A DNA stretch of 64,000 bases, taken from the NCBI GenBank assembly GCA_014549065.1, contig JACDOX010000007.1:11763648-11827647 (forward strand), in the 5' to 3' direction. The notes beneath the pieces were generated by a model. That model made no database searches. It was given only the letters and a program-made list of their open reading frames with translations, and had not been told where the DNA came from. Made by a program: the position numbers and the translations under genes. Position 1 is the stretch's first letter. Each line of letters starts with the position of its first letter. Of this stretch, positions 48,129 to 60,648 are shown in pieces. This stretch comes from Cardinalis cardinalis (Eukaryota > Chordata > Aves > Passeriformes > Cardinalidae).

Positions 48129-51100
48129 AGCAACCAATCAATAAACCCTATGCTCATTTTCTCTAGTACATGTGACACATGTATTTCACCTTCATGCATT
48201 CTCACACAACTGTTTGGGCCAGAGCCTTATGTTCTGAGGAAAACATTTGTGCAAATAATCGAGGAAAACAAGCAATTTTTGCATGAGATAATGGACCCCA
48301 ATTATTCTGCTGCCAGACTCAGCCACCTGCTTGAACTTCCAGCAACGGGATCAAACTGCTCATTTCTTGGACTCTGCCATCCTGAGGTATAATCTCCAAA
48401 GATTCCTAAGAGAGAAGATTTACAAAACCAGCATATGGCTGAGGGTGATGGACCTCAGTGTGGGATGCAAGGAAGCACCTAAGCAGTGATGGCGAATAGC
48501 CCAGTGCCTCTGAGGAAATTAGGTGCTTAAGTTTTCTCTTTCATGAGATGCTGGGGCTTCTCAGTGATGATGAGGTTCCAGGGGTGTCTCAATCTTTGGT
48601 GTTTGGTTTCACCCGATCTTACCAGGGGAACAACAGCCAAAGAAAATAGTAACTCAAATACCTGCTTCTTGTTGTTGTGTCCAAAGCTTTCTGTGGCTTG
48701 AGGACCACAAATACATAAACTGTATCACCAAGTACATGTTAGTGGGTATTTCACCAGATATTTGACAGGTCTCAGAAGACAATCCAACTCCTGAAAGGCT
48801 CTCTCACATTTCAGCTTCCCATGCTGCTGTTAACAAGACTCACTACTGGTTTGCATTGCCTGCTGAAACTATAAGACAATGTAACAGCATAAGAAGGTCA
48901 AAACTCCACTTGTAAGGAAAGCTGCCTGCACTAATTTTATTACAACTCTTCCAAAAATGATCCAATTCTAAGAAAGAATTACATCTAAAATGCTGATGAC
49001 CATCCCTGTAAATCAGGAACTGATACCTCAGTCAGACCAGTCCTCTTCCTCAGCTCTCTACAGAAATACACGAACATGTCATTGCTGGTCACAGGAGCTG
49101 CAGATTATGTTTTGGTTTGCTGCAAGGAGAAAAAGTGTGGCTTTTTTTTTAATAAAGTCTGAAACAGATTAAGGCTGTGACATGCTGACCGTGGGTGTCT
49201 GGCCAGCAAGGCACCTCTGAGGACGTTCTCTCTTCTGTCTACACTTGTGAAAAAAGATGTTCTTTCAGGTCATACAAGCTAGCATTGTTTGAAACATCCC
49301 ACTCTTACAAAGCATTAGACAAACAAATTAGAAATTGCAAATGTTGATGTACTGTGTCAATGATCAGAATAAAAATGTAAATACCTTATTTGTTTCCAAA
49401 AATTAAATTTTGATTTTTGTTTATACATATTGCCGTCTGGCTTTTTAACATCAAGTTCTCATTCCTTACCCATTTTTACATCTCAGGGCTATCTAGCCAC
49501 TCCAGACACCAATACTTCAAGCTACTTATTAGGGGTATGCAGGGTGCAGCATGCCTGGATATGGAGGGTACAGCACACCTGGAGAGATTTTTTTTCATTT
49601 CAAATATTTATTAAAAAGCTATACCTACTAATGCAATCAACATTGTGCAGCATCACAAAGCCATATTGTAAAGCAGAAAACAAACCATGCTAATTTCCTC
49701 ACAGCATTACCCTAATTTTAGTCTGCTAAATTACCCATAGTCTTTGATATTAATTGATTTTGGTCCACATTTCCTTATTAGGCAGCCATTTATAGAGGAA
49801 TCCACTCATTTCCTTCTCTACAGACAAGCACCAAGGACTGGTTTATTGGACTCTCTTCTTGAAGTTGCTTCTGATACATAAAAATTAGGTGCCAGGATTT
49901 TAAGCTTGCCTCTTTTGCTTAATTCCCAGCAAGACCTCATCCATTTTAAGGAGGCAGTTCTTTATTCTGCAGTGAGCTCCAGGTTGTTTGAACACAATAA
50001 ATGCCAAGTTTTCAAAGAAAGGAAAACACAAACATTTTGGCAAATGTAAGGTGGCAAAATTTTTTTTTTTTAGTTGGACTGGCTCATGCTTCCAAATACA
50101 TGATGTGCATTCCTCTGAAAATACATTTCAAACAGTGCCTGCTTTGCATACTAAGTGGACTACATCCACCTTTCTAGTGTCATGGCCCCACTTTCTGCCT
50201 TTTTTCTCAGCTCAGGGGCACCTAACTGCTTTAAGACCTAAAAATATTCAACATACTTAGGAACAGAGGGCTTTAAAATAAGTGGAGTATTTTTTCCACT
50301 TAGTTATATATTTAAAGTTAAAAAGTAAAGTATGGAATACTAACAAGGATTCAATGTCAAAAGCAAAGCAGCATTCAGGAGATGTAGGGCAGCAGTGCAG
50401 GCTCTACTGGACCTAGTGCTCTAACTATGGACTGAGCAAATGATGGACAGGGCTACCATGAACCTGGGCCTGCAGCCCACTGCATCCCTGCTTGTTGCTA
50501 GCACTACTGCCAGCACTGCTTTAGTCCACTGCCCTTAGAGGAATCCTTAAGGTCACTTTTAAGGCACCATTTAATCCACCAAGGTGCAGAACTAAAGGCA
50601 CACACACACTCATGTGACAGTGACAATGCTCCTCAGCAAAGGACACAACACAGAGCTCTCTGCCAAGGCAAAGGTGACTTTTTACACTGTAGGTGCTCTG
50701 CTCTTTGTTGGATCTGAAAAAAGCTGAAGATGATCCTAAATTGTAGCTTCTCTGAAATATTTGCAGTGAAGGTTATGTTGCCACTGTACATATCTATTTT
50801 CCTGTTCTCTTTACATCTCTCTTCTGCTTACTGGACGTGACATCTCTTCTAGATCTGCAGAAAGGCTTTTGAGTATCCACTGTGGTACGGTTTTTTAATT
50901 AAGCAAACTGCATTTTTTTTTCCATACCAGTCCTGCCTCAATCAACCCATAGATAAGCTATCAATTGCATTATATAGCAAATTGCTGTATTATCCGTGGG
51001 GTTTTTAATACATGAAGCTGATTCTTACACTATCACTGATTCATTCAAAGTGAGTACCAATTATTTCCTGATGTTTAGATAGATATGAACCAGGAAACCT

Positions 51101-53156
51101 CTACAAATCCAGACTAAAACAACAATCTGTCTTCCCTCTATGCTAACTTAAGGACTAAAGCCAATGAACAGACAGATAAAGAGAAGAAACACAGGAAGCA
51201 AAGCTTGCCTACATTGTAAACCAAAAGAGCAGTATGGAAAACTGGGGTAGAGATCTGATGAAAACAGTGGGGCTCAAAATAATGCATTCTTGTACCAATC
51301 TGCGTGCTACCTGGCCAATTCTGNGCAGCTCAATCTAGACCTCTCTATACTATAAAGGTCTGACTCTGTAACATGCTGTAAGAAAAATATGTAATTTGGG
51401 ATTGAAAAGGAAATTTGAATTCAGTGTAGGGTTTTACTTGATAAGAAGTAAATAAATATATATTGAGGGAAAAAAGCACTTTTCTCCATGGACATAATCC
51501 TTTCCAAGCAATCAAGACTTCACCCCTTAAAGTGCAAAGTATTTGGGCTCTGCTGCACTTACCCTTTCTCTTGATTTCAAATACATCACACTGCAACAGA
51601 TCACATGAGGATTACTCATATCCTTAGTTTCAAGCTGTGGGGACAGACCTCAGAGACCTTTTCTTTAGCACTGGGCAAGTATATTAACAGTGTACAATTT
51701 CATGGTTTCTTGAATTCTTCAAATTGAAATCCACCTTCATATATATTTTTAATTAAATTATGGGTTCCTGGCAGCTAATGGAAAGGCCACCCAAAGGAGG
51801 GTGTGGTGGTACAAAGCACAGCTGTGGACACCACAACAGGTGGTTGGCACATGGACAGCTCAGAGGCAAATGTTGGCAGCGGAAAGGATGGGCTGTGCAG
51901 AGCACCTGAAGCCAGAGAAGAACACAATTCTAAGGAGATGATACCCAGAAGTTAATGAAGACTTCTCCTCCTTTGTCAGCCTTTTTATGTTGGACTTGCA
52001 TGGAAACATCGCCTACAGCACTGAGATCTAACTGGCTGCGAGTTGGGCTTGGCTGGAGGGGTACTTCTCTCCAACATTTTAAAGCTTAGTACTGCAGACT
52101 GCAGTGGTGGGTACATGGGCTGGGTCATGAAAAAATTACTGGTTTTAGAGTGATCTGCCATCTTAATAATATGAGTAAAATATGCATATAGCAAAAAGTA
52201 ATATAGCTTGGGGAAGAAATTATGTTCTAGTAGGGACAAATCAGCCCCTGGCTTCTAACTAGAAGGATCTTTTGCCTTAATCATTTCTTTTGCATGCAAC
52301 TGTTGGCAATACCATTTTAATTCCAGGAAGCTTTTCTCATTTTCTTTTGTAGTCAGCAAGGTGGAGGTGGAAAGGGGGAAATAATGAAACACAGTGCCAA
52401 GCCACAAAAAGGTGACTCTGAATGATTTCTGAGAGCCACTGATTGAGATTTGTAGTTGTGCAGATTACTCTCACTTGATGATACAGGCTTACTGAAAAAA
52501 AAAAAAATTGAAATGAATACGACTATAATGAAAAAAACAGTGGAGCCACAGGCTTCTTTTACACTTCACAGAAGAAAAATGTTTTGATAAAAAAAATAAT
52601 AAACAGAGCTCATCTTGGATCTTGGTAAGAATATCTGCAAAGTCAAACATGTAGTGGTAAAAATTACATCATCTGTAATCTTTATACCAACTGCTTTTCT
52701 TCAAACAACAGTAACACAGAAATGCTATTCTGGGCAGAACTAGTCCCTGTATTTGTTTTCCATTAGATATACAATCTAGAATGACTCCAACAGCTAGCTG
52801 GGCATGAAATTTATTAAACCCTGTACCAGTTGCATCAGCCCAAGTAACTCACTGTCTTTTTTCGCTACTCACAATATTTCAGTCAAGCTTCAGATAATAC
52901 TCTGAAAAACCTGATAGGAATTAACACCATTGCTACTCAAACAAAATAGATAATCCATGATCACTGAGCATGCCCAGCCTCATGATACTTCCTGCTTCTG
53001 AGTCCACTGCACTGGTTTCACAAATTTCAACACTCAGACATGACATAATACACCCCCTTCTCCTTCTTCCATGGCCAGTCTGGCCTGTACCATATGCAAC
53101 ATGAGGAAAAAAGTATTGAAGATGTAGACTTGAAGACATTGACTGTTCTTTCTTAC

Positions 53157-53315
53157 CTCTATTCCTTCCTTGTTTAAGGCATATTCATCAAAGTTCAAAA
53201 TAGCAGTCTTGATGGTGCGGGGAGGGGGCAGCACAGTCAAGCCAATATTAATGGCATTGCTTCGCTTTGAATCCAACACAATGATCTCCTGTCGCTTCCC
53301 ATCTGCAGCAGTTTT
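53157..53315 (-). CDS. FHOD3: FHOD3 window exon 2: FH2 domain
   Basis: This 159-bp, phase 0-0 exon encodes 53 residues (298-350). It runs from KTAADGKRQEIIVLD through SKRSNAINIGLTVLPPP to NFDEYALNKEGIE. The acceptor is ACCAAG|AAAACT and the donor GAG|GTAAGA. The N-A-I-N-I-G element is the actin-contact core of FH2 knob and post regions and is typical of formins. The first bases (AAA ACT) continue the preceding ...VTK exactly, which supports the junction. No frame disruption is visible. Confidence 0.96.
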
Positions 53316-56300
53316 CTTGGTAAAGAATAGAACAAGGTCATTATTCCTCTGATCTGTTTTATGAAGGAAAAGTCACTCCTTTCACTAATGACTTCCCCCA
53401 CTCAAGAAAGCTGACAATGAGTGTAAGCCTAATTTATTTTTAGGCATCAAAACAAGCTGAATTCTTGTAGCACATCCTTATACTATCAACCTGAGCTGCC
53501 AGGATTCAATCAGAGATCTGAATACTGCTGTGCCAAGCAGAGATAGTCTGACACAGTCCTCAAAAGGGCACTTTGGGGCAGGAGCCAGTCTGAAAAATAC
53601 CTGAAATTGCCTCTGCCAGCCCAGAGCTCTGTTATGCAGCAGGACTGGCCAGCGCAGACCTGCTGGGGCAGCAGCTGGGCAGCCAAGGGGCTCCAGGGCT
53701 CAATTCCCTGCTGGATGCACCAGTCTGGACCCTCTCTCACTTGTGTGGCTGGCTGGGAAACAGAGTAGTTCCCACGTGCCTGCCAGCATTCTCCTGTGTT
53801 ATAAATCCACCTCAGACATTGGCAAAGGAGCTGTAGGTGCCTCTCTGGAAGCACTGGCTTGGTTTTATGACCTTTGGCTGCCAGGGGAAAGTTCTACCAC
53901 CTTGCTGCTCCTGATATGTCTGTCAAGTCCTTCACAGATGTAGAAAAATTTCAACCCTTGTNCTTTTTACAAAGTTGTATTTGAGACTGTCCATATCCTT
54001 GGATCTTACCTCCAGTACAAATAATATTAAAATCACAAAGGACTGGCAACATTTGCGTCAAATTCTGTTCTGTAGTAGATCCAAGGAATTTTTTTCTCTT
54101 CCTCCCATCCTAATAGTGGCAAAATGTGAACCAACTATGCAAGGTGACTCAAAATCCACTTATATGGCATAATGTAGTGTTCAATGTGCTCTTTGGTTTT
54201 ACACCTCAGCATGTCTCTCTTTCTCTCTCTCATCATCCCATGCTAGAAGGTGTCTCTTTGGTAACTATATATGTCCTGCTGGGTAGCTGAAAGGTGAGAG
54301 GACTCTGCTCCTCATACTCAGGTTTTTTTCCTCCCTCTGCATATATGTGAACATTGTAAACATGTTTTCTGTGGTTCTTCTGCCTTTTCCCTATCAGAGA
54401 TGGGCTGAGAAATGCCATCAAGCACAGAAGTGTAGGGAGGAGTCCTGCATACTGATGTTACCAGTCTTTGATCTCTTGTGAATTTNGGGAAAGCCCAGGA
54501 GGAGACTTACTGCTCCAGTCTCAATCTGTGCTCAAGATTGAGAGTCTTTTAGACTACTGAGCTTTGTCCTTCACTTTCTTTGGGTCTGCACCACAGCCAC
54601 TGAGACACCCCACTGCCAGGCCTCTGTGCTATTTTTGAATTAGAAATTAGTAAATATGATTTCATCAAAGCACCTCCAGCTGTGGATAGCCCATAATGGG
54701 GAATGCAGCTGTATCATTAAAAAGATACCTTTTTCTGGCCTGGCTCANAACCTTGCTCACACAGGAAGAGGTTTGCCCACTAGTTCCTGCAGCCTGCCCA
54801 GCACCTGTATGACACCACAGCCCTTTCATCATACCAGAACAACTAATGTGGTATGATGCAACTTTTGTGTGCACATGGGTCTGAAGGCAGGTGCTGTTTA
54901 CAGGAATTAGGGAATACCACATGTGTATGATGGGAGAAAGTAATAAGAGGGTTGTTTTTTTAAACATAAAAAGAAACAACAATTTTACAGTAAACAGAAT
55001 AAATTTTAGGAGAGCAAAGATAACTTTTTTTTTCAATGTTTTTCTATCAGTTCAGTCAGAACTGATCTCTTCTTAACAGCTTAAAAGTATCCCCAAAGCC
55101 TTCCTCAATTTTTTCCTTTTTAAATAATAGACTTCTCTTTTTCTTGGGGAGCTACCTGAAAGATCCGAGATGCAGCTTCTCCTTTAATGCAGTAACTTTT
55201 ACCCGAGCCACTAATCACATTCTCAGGACCACAGTTAGTGGCCAAGACCACATTAAGACCAAAGAGGGATCACCAGAGACTGCCTCCTCTTGAGTTTGTA
55301 TTGCACTAAGCCTTTTTAAAACCACCACTTTTTACCTTGTCCTTTGGAGCACAAAATTACACAGCTCAAAGAATTTATGCAGAAGGGAAAAGGCCAGAGG
55401 AAAGGAGTTAAATTTAGGCTTCCCACATGTGGTATGGGTAAGTAAGCCTCAAATCTTCAGCTCTGTTTTTAGGCTCCCAAGTCTGACAGGAGAGACATAT
55501 TCATTTGGGGGACACAGGATGCTCACAGCTGGGATCACTGCGATCCCTACAGTGCACACGCTCCCTAGCCATGGGTTATGGAAGACAGATCAGCTGCACA
55601 GGGCATGAGTGCATGCAGGTATTTTCCACAGCTAGAACTGCATATGGGACATAAAGTGTTGGAGTGGTAACCCTTCTCAAAAACAGGGGCTGAAGAGATT
55701 TTAAATCCATTCTTGGGATGATGTCTGAGTTCCAAAGAAATCCTTTCCAAATAAATAAAAGGATGAAGAAAAGAGAAAGATTTTACGACTATGAACTTTA
55801 CTACCTTACCACTAGAAAAAGAATTGCTTTTTGTCTGCAGTGAAATTGCACAGGTGGAAGTGTCTGACTGTAAAATAAGCTACAACTACTAATTTCTACA
55901 ATATTTGGTGACTTCAATCTATGCTTTATAAATTCATTAACAGAGAGTGAGTTAAAATGCTTGAGGGAACAGTGAACTAGTGCACTTGATTTTATATTTT
56001 AATGTGTCAGTATGAAGTGTAATCCCTGAACTTCTGAATATTATATATACTTTATTATTATGTGTAATTACAAAGTAATTATAAAATACAAACATACTAG
56101 CTAGCATAATCTTTAGAAAACAAACACTTCTGCAATGTATTAACAATTATAGTGTTTATAAGACACTTTACAAGACCTAACTGGCCACATTCTCTTGCCT
56201 CTGCTGAAGACTGGGTAGTCCAGATGGATTATTTAAAACCTATTACTATCCCACAGAAAGTGATTTGCAGTCTGATGAGAACATAGTCTTAAATATGCTT

Positions 56301-59300
56301 CTTTGCTTTAATAAATATGGGAAGCAGAAAAAAATTATATAACTTTTCAAGTGGTCATATAAATAAACAATTATATTTTGAGTATCAATTCAGAAATATC
56401 TTCTGCCTTTAAAGTTGCAAAAGTCTGCATCAGTACGGCAGAAAAATCTACCTTAATAGTGAGATGGCTTTTTAAATTTTTTTTTTTATTTTGTTTTATT
56501 TCTATCTCAATTAGCAAGGATTTAATACAAGAGACGTAAAATAGAATCACTCAGCTGCCACTGACTTTTTTCAGGATATCTGTATGCAATCTTTTTCAGA
56601 AATTCTGGTCCACATTTATGACTTGTCTTGGCATTCAGCGAAATTGAAACACATCCTTTCAAAAGGAATACGTGTCTAAGCATGTGTACATGAAAATAGA
56701 TTCCTTCCTTTTTCTCTCCTACTAATTTCTATGTCTGTGGGCACATGATGGATCACTATATCCCACAGGGTATACATGAATCAGCAAAATAATACTTTCA
56801 TGCAAAACCAAGTGGATGGTAAAAGGGCTGAACAACAGCATTTGATTGAGGAGTGTCTGCATGTTTTCACTTCTCTTCACAGAAAAGTAAACACTTTGCC
56901 AAAATATCTGCTTTGTTCAGTGGAGTGAGAAGGAANGAAATACTACACTGCTTTGGAGGGGATACCTGATTACTCTTTCTATTGGCAAATACAATGCAGG
57001 GTGCTCTAGTCTAAAAAGTAAACCATCTGCAACTAAAGGTGCTCCACTAAATAATATCAAAATAATATCAATGTGCAAGTTTCTCAGTGTGGCATAAGTT
57101 TCCCTAAAATCAAGAATCTCCTCTCGCAGTCCCAGCCCCCAAAATCCTGTATTATATCCTACAATTTTAAATCCACTTTATTTTATTATAGTCTATTGTG
57201 TTTAATGAAAAACTTCTCATGAGCCAGGAAGTAGCTGTTTATAGCTGTGTGTTGTGGAAATCACAGTGAAGGATTAGAAACTGGAGTAAAATTGGTTACA
57301 GCTGTATAAGAGAGCATAAGCACAACATAGAGCCAAGCTCCCCCTTTATGCACCCTGACTTTGCTTTTCCTCTAATCCTTCTGGACTGTTCCTTTTCTGT
57401 GCACCTACTTCCATCTCTTAATATGAAATCTAGAGATTTGACTTCTGATTTATTGCTCTGCATTCTCTTTTTTCAGCTGAACCAACTGAGCTGTGAGTCA
57501 GACTTTACGATATTATAGCATAAACCTGTTTTGGATTGCAGCCATTGGACAGGAGAACTAGACACAACGGGGAATGTGCTCTCTGGAAATAAACCAAGCA
57601 GTCTGGAAAAATCGAGAGCAATCCTAATTTGAGTGTAATTTTTGTACCAAACCTCCAGTCTTTTACGGATTCGGTGGTCTGCCTAATTATTCCCACTCTC
57701 ACTTGATCTAAGGACCATCTCCTGCTCTGGAAGATTCGCTGGTGTTCACAAAAACCAGGCAGCAGTTTCAAAAGCCTGCACAGAGCTCTACTGTAATGGT
57801 ACTCCTCAGTCCCCATTGTTTTCTCTGCAATGAGACTTCTATGTCTGTGTTATGGGACAGGGTGGAAAGAGAGCCAAAAGTACAATGTCTCATGCAGAGA
57901 GCAGTTATTGGTAGCCATGGGGAAAGCACCTAAATCATTCCTCAGACTTGCACTAATTTCAAAGAAACCTGCTCACTCATCTTCCAGCCAGAAGCCAAAA
58001 GCTCTGCCAAAGCATCAGGCAGGTTTGAGAAGCAAGTGTGAAGGAGGGAAGATGGCCAAGGGTAGTTTGGGAACATGCACAATGATTGACTGGAAAAGTA
58101 AACAAGTCATAACTCCAACAACTTAAAATTTTATCAAAATTTCATGTGAAAATAAAAAATTAGGAATCAGCCAGAGTACTCCATTACAATGCTGGCACTT
58201 AGCACAAAGCTAAATTTTGGAAATGGCAAATATGTTATCATTCCACATTCAATTCAAGGAATTAAATATTTTATGGATCTAAGAAAATGCTCTCATTCCT
58301 TCCATCTATGAACCATCTGTGTCAGATTTCTATTTACGGGGAGAGAGATGAGGAGTAGCACACCACGGTGTCACCAGCATTCCTTCCTCAGCAGAAAAGG
58401 AATCAGAGAGAGAAATTAATCTTGGCAATGGCCAGATGAACAATCAGCTGGATGTGTTTTTAAAGGTGCTACACCATACGTTTCAGATTTGCGTGCATCT
58501 GTGTTACAAAAAATTCAGCTAAGAGCAGTGATGGCAGGACCTACGTGAGCCATCTCTTTATGTACCTGTTGCTTGCTAGGTACTTGGGAGCTTGATTATA
58601 GAAATGCCAATGTTTCCACTTTGTAAAGATGATCAAGAATAACTATTAGAAAATTTTGTCTTAATAAACTGGGCAAGTGACACAGAGAACCTTTACTGTG
58701 AGACACCCAGATTCCTCAGAGTAGGAGCAAACAACAATATCTATAATACATAATAGGTGTAACAATTTTCTCTAGCTAAAGAGAAGTAAAATATTCAAGG
58801 TGCTGACTGTTTTTATACTACTATAATGCATATAGGCATACAGAAAAAACACACAAGCCATTCATTTATTTTAAGAGAGATGGATGTTTTTTTACTATAA
58901 TTNTAACTGGAAAAAAATTGTTTCCCTGATACCAATTATGCTGCTTAGAATAAAAAGAGTTTATGTAGCCACGAAAAACAAATGTTCAGGCTAGTAACTT
59001 TTTTAATGCTACTTCAAGTTCCTCTTAAGTGTAACTATAAAAAGCTTCCTTTTTTTGTTGATTCTAATGTTAAACAGCCATGTCATGAGCGTTTGTGAGT
59101 TTATTTTATAACAATACTAAGGAAGAGGGAATCCTAGCTACGGAGGTATTTCCTGCGCCAGCTTCTATCCCAAAATTGCCACATCGTATAAATTAAAGAT
59201 TTTAAATAGGACTGTTCACCAGTATAAAACAAAAACCCAACACCCCTTGCAGAGTTCAGCTGTAAACATGGTCCAGCTGATAATTCCATCCTTCAGAACA

Positions 59301-59758
59301 AAGCACACGTGTAGACTCTTTGCAGCAGATCCAGTCTGATATTCTAACCTTTCCACACAATGATTCGGAAAATATTACCAAGTGAAGAACTGTCAAATAC
59401 ACAGATATGAATCATCACGCTGTGACCTTTTTACGAATGCAACAGAAAATATTTCAGATTCCAGTATCTCGTCTGGCACTCAGCTGTGTACAATCTAATG
59501 TAAAATTTGTTCGTATTTGCCACATGGAGTGATATCCCACAACTGGCAGACCTGAGATAGGAGGGCAACTTGGCACATACACCACCCCAAGCTCATCTCT
59601 ATTGTCAGGCCATGGAATATCTTCCGTCATAGGGCAAGCTAGAAACACATCCAGTAATTTCCACTGGTTTGATATAAACAACATAAATCACCTAGATCTA
59701 ATTCAGAATGAATACCAATACAATAGCAGAAAAATAGCAAACTGAATACAAGCTGTAC
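53316..59758 (-). other. FHOD3: FHOD3 intron between exons 1 and 2 (6.4 kb)
   Basis: A GC-richer segment (about 53540-53900) lies just upstream of exon 2 in the transcript direction. The rest is AT-rich, with no recognised repeat of any length. Donor GTACAG and acceptor ACCAAG are both acceptable, though the acceptor is weak. Confidence 0.85.
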
Positions 59759-60648
59759 CTTTGTGACAGGCAGTTCTTTGGATTTAGACTCAAAGAGATG
59801 CTCCAGTTTGGAAGTGTCTACCTTAATGGGTTCCAGTTTCGACCACAGGAATTCTCTGCAGCGTTTGTTGTTTTTACACTGCCACTCAAATGGCCGTACC
59901 TCATTCCAAAACAGACGGATGGTTTTCTTCTTCTTTATAAATGCTGGCTGACCCCTAGAAACCTGGGGTGACCCTAAACCCTGAGGAGTGCTGAACAGTG
60001 GAGGAGGAGCCAATAAATTACCAGAGGGCGGTGGTGGAGGCGGACATCCAAACAAGGGGGGAGGTGGTGGAGGAGGCAAACCCAGAAAAGAAGGTGGAGG
60101 TGGAGGAGGGGGAGCAAGGGAGTCCCCAGGACCCATATCCATGTCCAACACATCTACATCATCCTCCTCCCCCAAGTCTGTAAAATCCATGTCCTTGATT
60201 TTAAGTTCTCGAGGATTAGCCATGAGCTGATCCCAGATGTAATCAGATTCCTTCTTTGTCTGTGCTGGTGTTTTCTCGGGGACCTGTTCACTGATTTCAT
60301 CTTCAGGCACTGCTGTCCCCTTAGCCAGCTCACCACTGTTAAATTTTTCTGCAAAGGCTTTCACACTGCCTTGGTTGTCCAGATTTCCGATCTCCATCTT
60401 TTTGACACTTTCATCTTTGGCCTGCTTTGNGGCCTGAAGAATAGAGATCCTGCTGGCTAGGCTAGTGAGTGACTCCTCACTTTCCTCCGTCTCCTTCTTT
60501 TCCTCCTTCGCCTCCAGCTCCTTCTCCTCTTCATCTTTGGGCTTTTTGTTATGCGCATACAACATGTCCAGCATAAACCGCTTGTTGTTGAGGATGTTGC
60601 TGCACTGCTCATTCACACCAGCATCCTGAATGGTCTGTGACCATGGAC
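59759..60648 (-). CDS. FHOD3: FHOD3 window exon 1: charged linker, FH1 and start of FH2
   Basis: This 890-bp exon starts after the acceptor TTGCAG with the last two bases of a Gly codon (phase 1) and ends in ...PVTK before donor AAG|GTACAG. It encodes residues 1-297 of the partial product. It opens with GPWSQTIQDAGVNEQC, followed by an acidic and lysine-rich stretch (about 35-65, likely helical or coiled coil). Then come the conserved ESDYIWDQLMANPREL and a D/E-rich segment. The FH1 region has three proline blocks of 6-7 residues each, which should bind profilin-actin. The FH2 domain begins at about residue 238 with KKKKTIRLFWNEV, including the lasso/linker region. One N at 60430 leaves a residue undefined after ILQA. 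Open frame continues past both splice sites, but those extensions are intronic because the next exon joins perfectly at Lys297. Confidence 0.96.

Larger units (their letters stand above)
44940..53156 (-). other. FHOD3: FHOD3 intron between exons 2 and 3 (8.2 kb)
   Basis: This intron contains a probable ancient CR1/L3-like tail (45345-45412), a poly(A) run (46441-46459), the (CCAT)n microsatellite (46591-46639), and the longest CR1 copy of the window (47729-48128). A moderately GC-rich repeat-like stretch at about 51780-52080 could not be assigned. A minus-strand ORF of 155 codons at 47003-47470 has no recognisable domain and was not called. Confidence 0.8.
640..60648 (-). other. FHOD3: FHOD3 gene, 3' half (formin homology 2 domain containing 3)
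   Basis: This is the gene-level span of the window. Eleven minus-strand coding exons between 60648 and 2568 join with consistent phases and GT-AG introns into 779 residues including the microexon. The order is charged linker, proline-rich FH1 (about residues 177-213), FH2 (about 238-633), microexon (634-641), linker (642-699), and DAD with polybasic tail (700-779). Formins of this class nucleate and bundle actin. FHOD3 is known for organising sarcomeric thin filaments in heart and muscle. It is assigned to FHOD3 rather than FHOD1 because the FH2 and C-terminal wording (for example GHPPYAIREVNINKFC, AEHENMKAVLKT, GLTPEEAKALGL) matches FHOD3 as I remember it. The N-terminal GTPase-binding and FH3/DID region is absent and should lie beyond 64000. 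The lower limit is a candidate poly(A) site, not a measured one. Confidence 0.95.

Noticed and set aside
51780..52080. Second LTR-like, moderately GC-rich stretch
   Set aside because: It is similar only in general appearance. No direct repeats or coding remnants were found, so it is left unassigned.
59639..59758. Extension of the FH1 exon ORF past residue Lys297
   Set aside because: The VQLVFSLL... continuation is intronic: the donor AAG|GTACAG is present and the next exon continues the FH2 domain exactly.
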